From Nitrobacter sp. Nb-311A (lineage in GTDB: Bacteria; Pseudomonadota; Alphaproteobacteria; Rhizobiales; Xanthobacteraceae), in NCBI RefSeq assembly GCF_000152905.1, contig NZ_CH672421.1, positions 73,252 to 137,251 of the forward strand: 64,000 nucleotides of DNA, written 5' to 3'. The translations under genes and the position numbers were made by a program. The notes under the pieces are model-generated. The model was not told where the DNA came from. It did no database searches and was given only the letters and a program-made list of their open reading frames with translations. The first letter of the stretch is position 1. Every line of letters begins with the position of its first letter. Shown here piece by piece: positions 18,867 through 27,153 of the stretch.

Positions 18867-19476
18867 TCGCGGCGGCAGGCAATCGTCGCGTCGTCCCAAA
18901 GGGCGGCCGGTTGAAATTGTGGACCGGTTTCGTGCGCAGCATCTCGCGCTGGCCGAACGCAAGATCATGACCGATGAAGGCGTTGCCACCGTGATGGCCG
19001 ATGACAGCGAGAGCCCTCTTGCCTGGCTGGCGCGCCGCAAAGGCCGCGACGGACGCGCCATGATCAGCCGGGATCAGTTCATGGCCGGCGAAAGATTGCG
19101 CGCGGATTTTACGCGCGGGAATCTCACGCCCCGGGTGACCTCGAACTGGTCGGCGCCGACCGGAGGACGCCCGCGCGGGTGCGGAGCCGGCCCCTGCGAG
19201 ATGACCGATCTGATCGTCGCGGCGCGGCAGCGCGTGCGGCTGGCGCTGGAGGCGTGTGGACCGGAATTTTCCGGCTTGCTGATGGATGTCTGCTGCTTTC
19301 TTCGCGGGCTCGAAGATGTCGAACGTGAGCGCGGCTGGCCCTCGCGGTCGGCGAAAGTCGTGCTGCAACTGGCGCTGGACAGGCTCGCCCGCCACTACGG
19401 CTTTCATGCGCGTGCGGAAACGAGCGCCCACGTGCGGACGTGGCTGGCGAGCGATGCGAGGTTCACGAGCGGCTAG
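18853..19476 (+). CDS. DUF6456 domain protein
   Basis: A 207-aa protein of unknown function. The family blocks are seen: ESPLAWLARRKGRDGRAMIS, QFMAGERLRADFTRGNLTPR, then MTDLIVAARQRVRLALE, and the C-terminal ERERGWPSRSAKVVLQLALD. I chose ATG 18853 (MSTSNRGG) because a longer reading from 18709 runs inside the HTH gene in another frame. It overlaps the DnaA-domain-IV HTH gene by 14 bp, implying co-translation. The C-terminal helical part (VLQLALDRLARHYG) suggests a DNA-binding or protein-contact module; this is inference. Confidence 0.82.
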   Translation: MSTSNRGGRQSSRRPKGRPVEIVDRFRAQHLALAERKIMTDEGVATVMADDSESPLAWLARRKGRDGRAMISRDQFMAGERLRADFTRGNLTPRVTSNWSAPTGGRPRGCGAGPCEMTDLIVAARQRVRLALEACGPEFSGLLMDVCCFLRGLEDVERERGWPSRSAKVVLQLALDRLARHYGFHARAETSAHVRTWLASDARFTSG

Positions 19477-19581
19477 AGCTGTTCCGAACGGGGAGGCTTG
19501 CTCGTCGCTCGTGCGCCTCGCATTCCCCCTTGCTCCAGCCAGGACATGATCTCGAAATTCGAGAACCGGCTCTGATCGGCC

Positions 19582-20010
19582 TCAGGCTGCGGCGGCCAGC
19601 GCTTCGCGCGCGTCCCTGCGGATGCGCTCGACCATGGCGCGCAGCCCGTTGGAGCGTTGCGGCGTCAGATGCTCGCGGAAGCCGAGTTCATCGAAGACGG
19701 CGATCGCGTCTGTGTCCAGGATGTCCTGCGGCTTCCTACCGGAATAGAGTGTCAGCAGGATCGCGATCAATCCTCGCACGATATGCGCATCGCTGTCGCC
19801 GATATAGGTCAGCACCGGGTCGCTGTCCGCGCCGCGGCTGGCTTTAAGCGACAGCCAGACCTGACTGGTGCAGCCCTGCACCTTGTTCGCGGCGGTGTGT
19901 TCAGCCTCGCTCATGGGCTCAAGGGTGCGCCCGAGTTCGATGACGTACCGATACCGGTCGTCCCACTCTTCCAGCAACTCGAAGTTGTCCCTGATCTCGT
20001 CGATCGTCAT
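19582..20010 (-). CDS. sufE: SufE-family sulfur-acceptor protein
   Basis: Cytoplasmic helper of cysteine desulfurase in Fe-S cluster building: accepts persulfide from SufS and raises its activity. The 142-aa protein contains KVQGCTSQVWLSL with the acceptor Cys47, and HIVRGLIAILLTLYSGR. Length fits. ATG 20010 is chosen; the longer reading from 20076 adds residues unlike the family. It is monocistronic here, without other suf genes nearby, as often in this group. Convergent with the DUF6456 gene. Confidence 0.93.
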   Translation of the reverse strand: MTIDEIRDNFELLEEWDDRYRYVIELGRTLEPMSEAEHTAANKVQGCTSQVWLSLKASRGADSDPVLTYIGDSDAHIVRGLIAILLTLYSGRKPQDILDTDAIAVFDELGFREHLTPQRSNGLRAMVERIRRDAREALAAAA

Positions 20011-20086
20011 CGCGGCTCGTGTGTCATGTGTCCCACCCGGCCTATATAAGGCCACGGGCGCATAAAATCGATACAAACCAGGCAGT

Positions 20087-20503
20087 CTATGGGGATTGTT
20101 CCCCGGGAGCGGCCATCGGAGCAGCGAGATGCCATTCCACCTCCAGATCCTGCGGGATCAGGGTTCCGTGCTGCGTATCGCCGGAAGCCGCCGCTTCGAC
20201 GGAGGGGACGGCGTCGATCGACCCGGTATGGTCGGGAGGGCGCTTCTCAGTGATGATCCGGTAGAGCTTTCTTGCGCCGTCCTGCGCGCGCTGGCCGATT
20301 GCGGAGGCAGCCTGGCCGCCGACCTCGCAGGCAGCCGGTTGGCGCTTGCAGAATTGACTCATGTCCGAGACGGCGGCTGTGGCGGCCGATACGGCTTCGG
20401 AAGCCCCGATCCGGGGTTCCTTGTTCGCCTCGGGCGCCTCATCCCTCGGCAGCAGCACGAGCACGAGCCCGAGCCAGAATGCCATGCGAAGCAGGAAAAA
20501 CAT
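20087..20503 (-). CDS. DUF5330 family protein
   Basis: A 138-aa protein with one N-terminal membrane helix (MFFLLRMAFWLGLVLVLLP) and a soluble part containing SQFCKRQPAACEVGGQAASA and a C-terminal KLYRIITEK. This matches DUF5330, an envelope-anchored family of alphaproteobacteria with unknown role; the two Cys could form a disulfide. The start at 20503 puts the membrane helix right at the N-terminus, while the longer reading from 20629 does not fit. It is divergent from the histidine kinase gene across a 416-bp gap. Confidence 0.8.
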   Translation of the reverse strand: MFFLLRMAFWLGLVLVLLPRDEAPEANKEPRIGASEAVSAATAAVSDMSQFCKRQPAACEVGGQAASAIGQRAQDGARKLYRIITEKRPPDHTGSIDAVPSVEAAASGDTQHGTLIPQDLEVEWHLAAPMAAPGEQSP

Positions 20504-20919
20504 GTCGCGTCCCCATGCGTCTTTGATCTTCGTCGCGTTGCGTTGAATTCCGCAATCTGGTCCCTTTCTTATCAAGTGGTCCTGAATCCCGCGTTTGTCC
20601 GCGACCTTCGGACCAACAAAATCCCGCAAACGGCGGCCAAATTTGATTCGGCGTAAATTTTCGATTGAGGCATGTAGCGACTGCGGTCGACGACACTATC
20701 GTCGCTTCGCGGCATCATCGGTACAGAGTGGTGGAAACCTTGCGTTCACCATCTGCACCGAATGAAGGCGCTGCAAAGCGACAAAGAGCGATCTGTGCGT
20801 ACTGTTTCGTGATGAGGAGCTGCGCCTTAGCGTTCGCTTAAGTTCACTCTGACACGTTGAATCCACAAATGGAGGCGTTCCAGCGCGTCGGACAAGACGT
20901 AAGCTGAAGCGCAGGCGAC
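20504..20919. other. Divergent intergenic region before histidine kinase
   Basis: About 416 bp between DUF5330 (minus) and the histidine kinase (plus). No RNA gene, repeat or credible ORF was recognised. It should contain both promoters. Confidence 0.5.
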
Positions 20920-22755
20920 GTGACCGCATTGACCATTATCCAGGACCGCCTCGACGCGTTGCTGCATCCGTCGGCGCGATACGACGCGTTGACGCGAGCG
21001 CGTCATCGAACCTTCATGGCGCCGCGGCTGCTCGGCAGCCTGGTCGCGCTCGCGGCGTTTCCGATGTATCTGGCCCTCCGCGGTGCGCCGACGGCGCTGG
21101 AAGTGGCGGCTTTCGCCTGGCTCGTCGTGCCGATTTTGCTGTCTTATTTCCTGTCACGGACTGGCCGCTATGAAGGCGCCCACGTGCTGTCGTCGATCGC
21201 GTTTGCCGGTCTCGTCATGATGATCGCGATACCGACCGGCGGAATTGAATCGTTCGCTGCCGTCTGGCTCGTTGTGGTTCCGCTGGAGGCGGCGCTGTCA
21301 GCGTCCCGCCGCGTCATCGCCTTCGCCTCGATGCTGGCAGTGTCGTGCGTGCTCGCGCTGATCTCGATAAGTTATTTTGATGTTTTGCCACCGTCCGATG
21401 CGGGCGCGGCGGCGCATGGCGTCTTCATGGCGTTCGGTATTGCGTCCGCCACGCTCTATGCCGCTGGAGTGGCGTTCGGCTGCGAAGTCTTGATGCGCAC
21501 CGGCGCCTCGTTGCTGAACGTCGAGGAAGACCGTTATCGCCTGCTGGCGCGCCACATGGGCGACGTGATTTCGCGCCACAGGCGCAATGGCGCTGTCCAG
21601 TTCATTTCGCCAGCCGCGGAATCCCTGCTCGGCGTTCCGGTGTCGGAGTTGCAGGATCATGGTCTGTTCGACCGGGTTCACGTCGCTGATCGCCCGGCCT
21701 ATCTCACCACGCTCGCGGCGGCTGCACTGGGTAAGGGCGCCCAGAGCGTCGAATTCAGGCTCAGGCGCGAAGCCGCGTCCGATGCGAGATTCGAGGCGCA
21801 CCTTTCGGGGGATTTCATCTGGGTGGAAATGCGGTGCCAGCCGCTCGAGTCGTCCTCTCCGGCCGAACCGGAAGTGGTCGCGGTGATGCGGGAGGTTACC
21901 GACCGGAAGCAGCAGGAGCACGCGCTGGATCTGGCGCGAACCGCGGCCGAGCGCGCCGACGCCGCCAAGACGCGGTTTCTCGCGACCATGAGCCACGAAC
22001 TGCGAACGCCCCTCAATGCCATCATCGGATTTTCGGAGATGATCGTTCAGGAGGCGACCCTGCCGCTCGATGCCACGCGCCGCAAGGAGTATGCCCAGCT
22101 CATCAACGATTCCGGCCAGCATCTGTTATCGGTGGTCAACAGCATTCTCGACATGTCGAAAATGGAATCCGGAAGTTTCGAGATATTGCCCGAGCCGTTC
22201 GCGCCGCGCGAGGTGCTGCTCAACGGCTGCAACCTGCTCGCGCTCAAGGCGCGCGACAACGGCATCGAGCTGGTCACGCGCGTACCGGAGAATCTGCCGC
22301 AGATGATCGGCGATCCGCGCGCGTTCCGGCAGATCGTTCTGAACCTGGTGTCGAACGCGATCAAGTTCACCGAGCGGGGCGGCCGTGTCACGATCTCCGC
22401 GCGCGTCGAGGGAGCGCGCATGGTGCTGCGGGTGATGGACGACGGAGTCGGCATCGCGCAGGAAGATCTCAAGCGGATCGGCGACCCCTTCTTCCAGGCC
22501 GGGAAAACCTATCAGCGCCGTCATGAAGGGACCGGACTCGGCTTGTCGATCGTCAAGAATCTCGTCGAGTTGCACCGGGGCGAGATCGACGTGCAGAGCA
22601 AGGTGGAGGAGGGGACCACGGTCACCGTCATGTTGCCGCTGACGCTGACGCTCGTACCCGACGCTGAACCGCCATCGAGCAACATCGCGACGCTGACGCC
22701 GGCCTCCCGCTCCGGCAAGCAGGATCAAGGTTATCGGGTGAGGAAGAGTGCCTAG
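20920..22755 (+). CDS. PAS sensor histidine kinase (DivJ/PdhS-like)
   Basis: Membrane sensor kinase of 611 aa. About six membrane helices in the first 190 residues, a PAS domain near 205-330, the HisKA dimerisation domain with H-box MSHELRTPLNAIIGFSE (His359), then the HATPase domain with N-box QIVLNLVSNAIKF, G1 DDGVGIA and G2 HEGTGLGLSIVK. The architecture and GFSEMI sequence after the H-box resemble DivJ and other partners of DivK that control the alphaproteobacterial cell cycle; this closeness is inference. GTG 20920 is the start. Its 3' end meets the peptidoglycan-binding gene, so the two are co-transcribed. No response regulator is adjacent. Confidence 0.85.
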   Translation: MTALTIIQDRLDALLHPSARYDALTRARHRTFMAPRLLGSLVALAAFPMYLALRGAPTALEVAAFAWLVVPILLSYFLSRTGRYEGAHVLSSIAFAGLVMMIAIPTGGIESFAAVWLVVVPLEAALSASRRVIAFASMLAVSCVLALISISYFDVLPPSDAGAAAHGVFMAFGIASATLYAAGVAFGCEVLMRTGASLLNVEEDRYRLLARHMGDVISRHRRNGAVQFISPAAESLLGVPVSELQDHGLFDRVHVADRPAYLTTLAAAALGKGAQSVEFRLRREAASDARFEAHLSGDFIWVEMRCQPLESSSPAEPEVVAVMREVTDRKQQEHALDLARTAAERADAAKTRFLATMSHELRTPLNAIIGFSEMIVQEATLPLDATRRKEYAQLINDSGQHLLSVVNSILDMSKMESGSFEILPEPFAPREVLLNGCNLLALKARDNGIELVTRVPENLPQMIGDPRAFRQIVLNLVSNAIKFTERGGRVTISARVEGARMVLRVMDDGVGIAQEDLKRIGDPFFQAGKTYQRRHEGTGLGLSIVKNLVELHRGEIDVQSKVEEGTTVTVMLPLTLTLVPDAEPPSSNIATLTPASRSGKQDQGYRVRKSA

Positions 22756-22777
22756 AAAAGTTGTTGGAGAGGATGGG

Positions 22778-23332
22778 ATGCGGCCGCGCCGTCGCAGCGG
22801 GGCAACCAGGAAGATCGAGGTTGACGAAGAGCCTGGTCTGGCGATGCGCATTCTCCTGCACAGCCCGAAGGATCTGGTCGCCGGAGGCCTGGCTTTTGCC
22901 GCCGCCGGCGCGATCGTCGCCAACGCCATGTTCATGCAGGCCGGTCATCATCCGTCGCCGATATTCGGATCGGCTGTCCCGATGCCGCCGGTGCAACAGG
23001 GCAGTCCGCTGCCGCGGCCTCGACCGGTCGAGGCGGAGCGGGCCGAGCCGCGCGCGAGCGCGGCGGATGCAGCCGCCAATTCCGTCAAGCCGGCCGGCCC
23101 GCATAGCGATCCCGTTGCCGACATCATCAATGCGAATCGCCGCGTCGCCGCCGTGCAGCGGGCGTTGACGGAATACGGCTATGGTCAGTTGAAGCCGACA
23201 GGAACGGTCGGGACCGAAACTCAGGCCGCGATCCGGAAATTCGAGCAGGCGCGCCAGATGCCGGTGACCGGCCAGATGTCGGATCGCCTCGTGCGCGAGC
23301 TCGCGGCCCTGACCGGGCGGCCGATCGATTAG
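22778..23332 (+). CDS. Peptidoglycan-binding domain protein
   Basis: A 184-aa protein with one membrane helix (VAGGLAFAAAGAIVANAMFM), a Pro- and Ala-rich linker, and a C-terminal PG_binding_1 domain: AVQRALTEYGYGQLKPTG then AAIRKFEQARQMPVTGQM. It is probably an inner-membrane anchored periplasmic protein that touches the wall. Start: ATG 22778 has ggagag 6 nt upstream; a GTG at 22748 inside the kinase gene would add ten residues. The close link to the histidine kinase suggests a shared envelope or cell-cycle role, which is an inference. Confidence 0.8.
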   Translation: MRPRRRSGATRKIEVDEEPGLAMRILLHSPKDLVAGGLAFAAAGAIVANAMFMQAGHHPSPIFGSAVPMPPVQQGSPLPRPRPVEAERAEPRASAADAAANSVKPAGPHSDPVADIINANRRVAAVQRALTEYGYGQLKPTGTVGTETQAAIRKFEQARQMPVTGQMSDRLVRELAALTGRPID

Positions 23333-23333
23333 A

Positions 23334-23395
23334 GCATTTTTCGGCGAAGCATGTCCTCAGGCCAAGCCCGAGGACATGCTTCGCTCGAAAACGCT
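23334..23395. terminator. Long perfect hairpin between convergent genes
   Basis: Arms gaagcatgtcctc (23346-23358) and gaggacatgcttc (23370-23382) pair perfectly; the flanks cattttt and tcgaaaacgct extend the symmetry. It lies between the peptidoglycan-binding gene (plus) and the TonB receptor gene (minus), so it can act as a two-way terminator. It also resembles family B repeat ends (gcgttttcgag), so it may be a repeat doing that job. Confidence 0.65.
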
Positions 23396-23409
23396 CCAAC
23401 CATCGAGAA

Positions 23410-25488
23410 CTATCGCACCCCGTAGCTGGCCACCCGGATGCCGCCGAAAACCGCGAGGCCCGGCGCGAGGAATCCGGTCGGATTCTGGTAGCGGATGTCG
23501 AGCAGATTATCGATCCGTCCGAATACCTTGACCTGGTCGTTGAGCGCATAGTCGCCGCGCAAATTCACCAGCGTGTAGCCCGGCGCGACAATTCCGGAGG
23601 CCGAACCGTCGCGGGTGACATCAAGCCAGTTGCTGACGCGGAGCACTGTCGCCGACAACGTCAATTCATCGAGGGGAAGCCAGGTCGCGGTCGCGCTCCA
23701 CTTTTCCTTGGGCCGGCGCAGCAGTTGCAGGCCGGTGGCTGCGTTGACGGCGCGGGTGAAGGTGTAATCCGCGCGGATTCCGAAACGTTCGGTGATCTGT
23801 GCCGAAACGAAAGTCTCGGTGCCTTCGGTCGTCGCGCTGTTCACGTTCACCAGCGATGTGAACGTGGCGTTGTAGTCGATAAGGTTGGTGATGTCGTTAT
23901 GGAAGTAGGTCGAGCCGAACCGTACGCGATGGTTGAACAGGGGTTGCTCGAAACCGGCATCGTAGCCGCGGCTATCTTCCGGTTTCAGGTTGGGATTGGC
24001 GAAGAAATTGAAAGTCGGATAGTCCCGAAACAACTGGCTCAGCGAGGGCGCCTTGAATCCCGTGCCGTAGCTTGCTTTCAGTTTTGTTTCCGTGACGGGA
24101 ACAATGACCGCCGGCGCGATCCGGTAAGTCATGCGTCCGCCGAACAGGTCGTTGGAGTCCTGGCGGACATTGGCCACGAGGAAGAGGCGGTTCGCGAAAG
24201 CCGATTGCAACTGGACGAAACCAGCCTTGTTGCCGTTCCTTGCGGCAAAATCGGCGGTATCCATGCGGTCGGTCTGATGCTCGGCGCCGACGATCAGATG
24301 GTTGTCATGCGTAATTTCGGCCACGGTGCGCCAGTCGAACTTGAGGCGCTCGCCCGTGGTGATCGCTCCAGCGGGATCGCCGGGGCCTATATCGTAGGCT
24401 CTGCTGTTGGTGAAATTGAGACCGAAGTAGCTCTGGACGCGTCCGTCGAACAGAGACCATACGGCTTCCTGGCGGTTGAAGAGTTGCTGGACGCTGTGCG
24501 TGCTCTGGCTGGCGTTGGGGGTGCTTGGAAACCCGCCGTCGCCCGTGAATAGCAGCGTCGCGTCGGTATAGCGGGTCACCGAATTAACGGTCAGATTTTC
24601 ATTGAGATCGACGCCGAGCTTGGTCGAATAGGTCATGTTGTCATAGTTGTTTCCGATCGCTTGCCGTCCTGGCGGAAGAAGCTCCGGCGGTGTGACGGGA
24701 ACGTCTCCGGCATGAAGATGGGCGACGTTGACCGCGTAGTTGAAGTTTCGTTCGGCGCCGCTCACTCCGAGCGTCTGGTTGAAGGTTTTGAACGAGCCTG
24801 ACTCGAGTGAGCCGGTGACTCGCGGCGGACCCTCTCCCTTTTTTGTGATGATGGAGATGACGCCGCCGATCGCGTCGGAGCCGTAAAGTCCGCTCTGCGG
24901 ACCCCGGAGGATTTCCATTTGCTGGATGTCCGCCGTAAGGAGATGCGCATAGTCGAACGCGCCGTTCGAATTGGCAGGATCGCCGATGTCGATTCCGTCG
25001 AGGATCACCTTGGTGTGGTTGGCGTTGGTGCCGCGCATGAAGATCGAGGTCTGGGCGCCCGGTCCGCCGGCTTGCACCACGTTCAGGCCGGGAGCCGTCC
25101 TGAGGATGTCCGGAACGCTGCGATGCTGCTGGGTCTGGATATCATTCTCGGTGATGACCGTGATGGAACTCGCCAATTGCGCAGCGGGCGTCACGACTCC
25201 GGTGGGGCTGACCACGGTCGAACCCGGTGTGCCCGGAGCATGAGTATCAGCGGCAGGAGCTTGTCGAGGAGCGGAGCGGGCCGCACGGCGCGAGCGCGAA
25301 GCCGCGCGGCGCATGGGTGCTGTCGTTCTTTCCGGCGGCGGCGCGATCCGAATCGGAGGCAGCAGATTGGGAGAGGCGGATTGCTGCGCGCTCGAGGGCG
25401 TATTCAGGCCGATCGATCCCAGCGAGGCGAGAACGGCGGAGGCTAGCAGGCTTCTGCGATAAGCCCCGGACACGAAGGCGGCGGACAT
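23410..25488 (-). CDS. TonB-dependent outer-membrane receptor, BtuB-like
   Basis: Outer-membrane receptor of 692 aa, probably for cobalamin or a cobinamide-like corrinoid. It has a signal peptide (RRSLLASAVLASLGSIGL), a Pro/Ala/Arg-rich stretch, a plug domain (SSITVITENDIQTQQ, DILRTAPGLNVVQAGGPG, IFMRGTNANHTKVILDGIDI, MEILRGPQSGLYGSDAIGG) and a 22-strand type barrel with FGSTYFHNDITNLI. ATG 25488 follows gaggtt 7 nt upstream; the upstream ATG at 25518 is less likely. The cobalamin riboswitch ahead supports a B12-repressed transport role. The C-terminus ends in Arg, not the usual aromatic residue, an oddity. Confidence 0.9.
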   Translation of the reverse strand: MSAAFVSGAYRRSLLASAVLASLGSIGLNTPSSAQQSASPNLLPPIRIAPPPERTTAPMRRAASRSRRAARSAPRQAPAADTHAPGTPGSTVVSPTGVVTPAAQLASSITVITENDIQTQQHRSVPDILRTAPGLNVVQAGGPGAQTSIFMRGTNANHTKVILDGIDIGDPANSNGAFDYAHLLTADIQQMEILRGPQSGLYGSDAIGGVISIITKKGEGPPRVTGSLESGSFKTFNQTLGVSGAERNFNYAVNVAHLHAGDVPVTPPELLPPGRQAIGNNYDNMTYSTKLGVDLNENLTVNSVTRYTDATLLFTGDGGFPSTPNASQSTHSVQQLFNRQEAVWSLFDGRVQSYFGLNFTNSRAYDIGPGDPAGAITTGERLKFDWRTVAEITHDNHLIVGAEHQTDRMDTADFAARNGNKAGFVQLQSAFANRLFLVANVRQDSNDLFGGRMTYRIAPAVIVPVTETKLKASYGTGFKAPSLSQLFRDYPTFNFFANPNLKPEDSRGYDAGFEQPLFNHRVRFGSTYFHNDITNLIDYNATFTSLVNVNSATTEGTETFVSAQITERFGIRADYTFTRAVNAATGLQLLRRPKEKWSATATWLPLDELTLSATVLRVSNWLDVTRDGSASGIVAPGYTLVNLRGDYALNDQVKVFGRIDNLLDIRYQNPTGFLAPGLAVFGGIRVASYGVR

Positions 25489-25611
25489 GAAAAAACCTCG
25501 GCAGGACGTCAGTGGCACGTCACAGCGAACGAGGTTTCACGGGAGCCTGCGCGGGCGCCGATGAAGCGGATGTCTGTAATCCCCGACTGACATCTTCGCG
25601 TGTGACCACGG

Positions 25612-25775
25612 TTTGACGGCAGGTCTCCTGGCTCGCGGGTCGTTACCTGGCGTCGCCTTCCCGGGGCCGAGATATCCCAGTGGCGTATGACGCAGATTCA
25701 CCGCTTACAGTTGCGGGGGCAGCCGTGGCGTTGGGATGATTCCGCACCACGTTCCCTTTTGATCTCCCGAAGGAG
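25612..25775 (-). promoter_or_regulatory. Cobalamin riboswitch
   Basis: On the minus strand the order of conserved parts is right: gtgcggaatc, a ctgcccccgcaactgtaagcgg block at about 25703-25723, the B12 box gccactgg at 25677-25684, and the gccaggagacctgcc 3' block near 25616-25630. These are the hallmarks of the adenosylcobalamin aptamer. It lies 124 bp upstream of the TonB receptor start, so cobalamin should switch off that receptor. The exact ends are estimated. Confidence 0.95.
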
Positions 25776-25881
25776 AACCGTCGCCGATCTGTTTGGAAGG
25801 GAACAAAGTCGATGTCAATCGACGGGGCGATCGAACTCCGGCTTTTCCCCGTCGCGTTGCATATCCGCAGCACGAGCAACA

Positions 25882-25979
25882 AGAGCGTTTTCGAGCGAAG
25901 TGGACACCGGTTCGCATGAAGAAAACGCGACAAAACAAAATCATACAGCCCGCTTCTGATTCCATCGGAAGCGGGCTGT
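25882..25979. repeat. Family B palindromic repeat, tandem copy 1
   Basis: Starts agagcgttttcgagcgaag, contains the gttcgcatgaagaaaacgcg block, and ends with the hairpin cccgcttctgatt ... gaagcgggct. It is directly followed by a second copy, head to tail. Confidence 0.85.
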
Positions 25980-26082
25980 AGAGCGTTTTCGAGCGAGGTG
26001 GGTACCGGTTCGCATGAAGAAAACGCGTCAAATCAGAATCTGAGAGCCCCGCTTCTGATTCAATCAGACGCGGAAAGGCTCT
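25980..26082. repeat. Family B palindromic repeat, tandem copy 2
   Basis: Same blocks as the preceding copy (agagcgttttcgagcgagg, gttcgcatgaagaaaacgcg, ccccgcttctgattcaatca) in the same orientation. The pair fills the gap between the riboswitch and rpe. Confidence 0.85.
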
Positions 26083-26219
26083 GGTCGCCGCCGGCGAGAC
26101 CTGCTTTGTCTCTATTCTCGATCGTATGCTGGCGACGTGAGCAGGCCGCCGCGCAGGTGGACTTGCGAACTGACTTGCTCCGGACGGAAGTCATACACCG
26201 TGGGTAGGGGGCGTTTGCG

Positions 26220-26921
26220 TCAGACCACTTCGCCGCGCGCGGCAGCGGCGGCGTTGCGGATCGCGTCCATGTTCGCCTTGTAGGACTCCATCGTGCCGCC
26301 CTTGAACACCGCGGAGCCTGCCACGAAGGCGTTGGCGCCGGCGGCGGCAAGATCACCCGCAACGTCGGGTCCAACCCCGCCGTCGACCTCGATGTCGATC
26401 GGGCGTCCCCCGATCATCGACCGCAAATCCCGAATCTTGCCGACCGCCGAGGAAATGAACTTCTGGCCGCCGAAACCGGGATTGACCGACATCACCAGCA
26501 CCAGGTCGACCATGTCGAGCACGTATTCGAGGGTAGACAGCGGCGTCGCGGGATTGAGCGTGACCCCCGCCTTCTTGCCGAGGCTGCGAATGGCCTGCAG
26601 CGAGCGGTGCAGGTGCGGTCCCGATTCGACGTGAACCGTGATGTGGTCGCAACCGGCCTTGGCGAAGGCTTCGAGGTAGGGATCGCACGGTGCGATCATC
26701 AGATGGGCATCGAAAATCTTCTTCGTGTGCGGGCGCATCGCCTTGATGACATCGGGCCCGTAGGAGATGTTCGGCACGAAATGGCCGTCCATCACGTCGA
26801 GGTGGATCCACTCGGCCCCCCCCTGATCGACGGCGCGAACCTCCTCGCCAAGCTTCGAGAAGTCCGAGGCCAGGATCGACGGTGCGATGACGAGAGGACG
26901 CGGCGCAAAAGTCTGGGACAT
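26220..26921 (-). CDS. rpe: Ribulose-phosphate 3-epimerase
   Basis: Interconverts ribulose 5-phosphate and xylulose 5-phosphate in the pentose phosphate (and Calvin) pathway. The 233-aa TIM-barrel protein has [62 protein letters not shown] and [12 protein letters not shown], the complete set of active-site blocks including the metal His and Asp residues. Length is normal. Monocistronic between repeats and a divergent barrel-protein gene. Confidence 0.96.
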   Translation of the reverse strand: MSQTFAPRPLVIAPSILASDFSKLGEEVRAVDQGGAEWIHLDVMDGHFVPNISYGPDVIKAMRPHTKKIFDAHLMIAPCDPYLEAFAKAGCDHITVHVESGPHLHRSLQAIRSLGKKAGVTLNPATPLSTLEYVLDMVDLVLVMSVNPGFGGQKFISSAVGKIRDLRSMIGGRPIDIEVDGGVGPDVAGDLAAAGANAFVAGSAVFKGGTMESYKANMDAIRNAAAAARGEVV

Positions 26922-27102
26922 GAACGTTTCCGGAAATTTCAGCGGAGCTTGAGAGAGCCCCGCGTAACATGGGCCGCGCCCGGGGGCAATGCGCGGCGGG
27001 AGTCAGCGCTTGTCTTATCGGCGGCGGCTCGCGCGCGGTAGTCTTGGGTTCGCCGCATCCGCATCATTGCGCAGTCCGCGCCGATTTTCATGATCCGATA
27101 AC

Positions 27103-27153
27103 CATACGCCACAAGTATTCGCTCCTTATTCTAAGTAATATGTGGGGCGTATG
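27103..27153 (+). promoter_or_regulatory. Hairpin that includes the start codon of the barrel-protein gene
   Basis: catacgcc at 27103-27110 pairs perfectly with ggcgtatg at 27146-27153, and aca (27111-27113) with tgt (27141-27143), leaving a GG bulge and a 27-nt loop. The right arm contains the ggggcg ribosome-site-like stretch and the ATG at 27151. If formed in RNA it would hide the start site, so translation control (for example temperature or a trans-acting factor) is possible. This is inference from base pairing only. Confidence 0.45.

Noticed and set aside
18073..19431. 452-codon minus-strand ORF opposite mucR and the HTH/DUF6456 genes
   Set aside because: Covers three real plus-strand genes and shows no motifs.
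25687..25981. Short ORFs over the cobalamin riboswitch and family B repeats
   Set aside because: The sequence is explained by the aptamer and the repeats.
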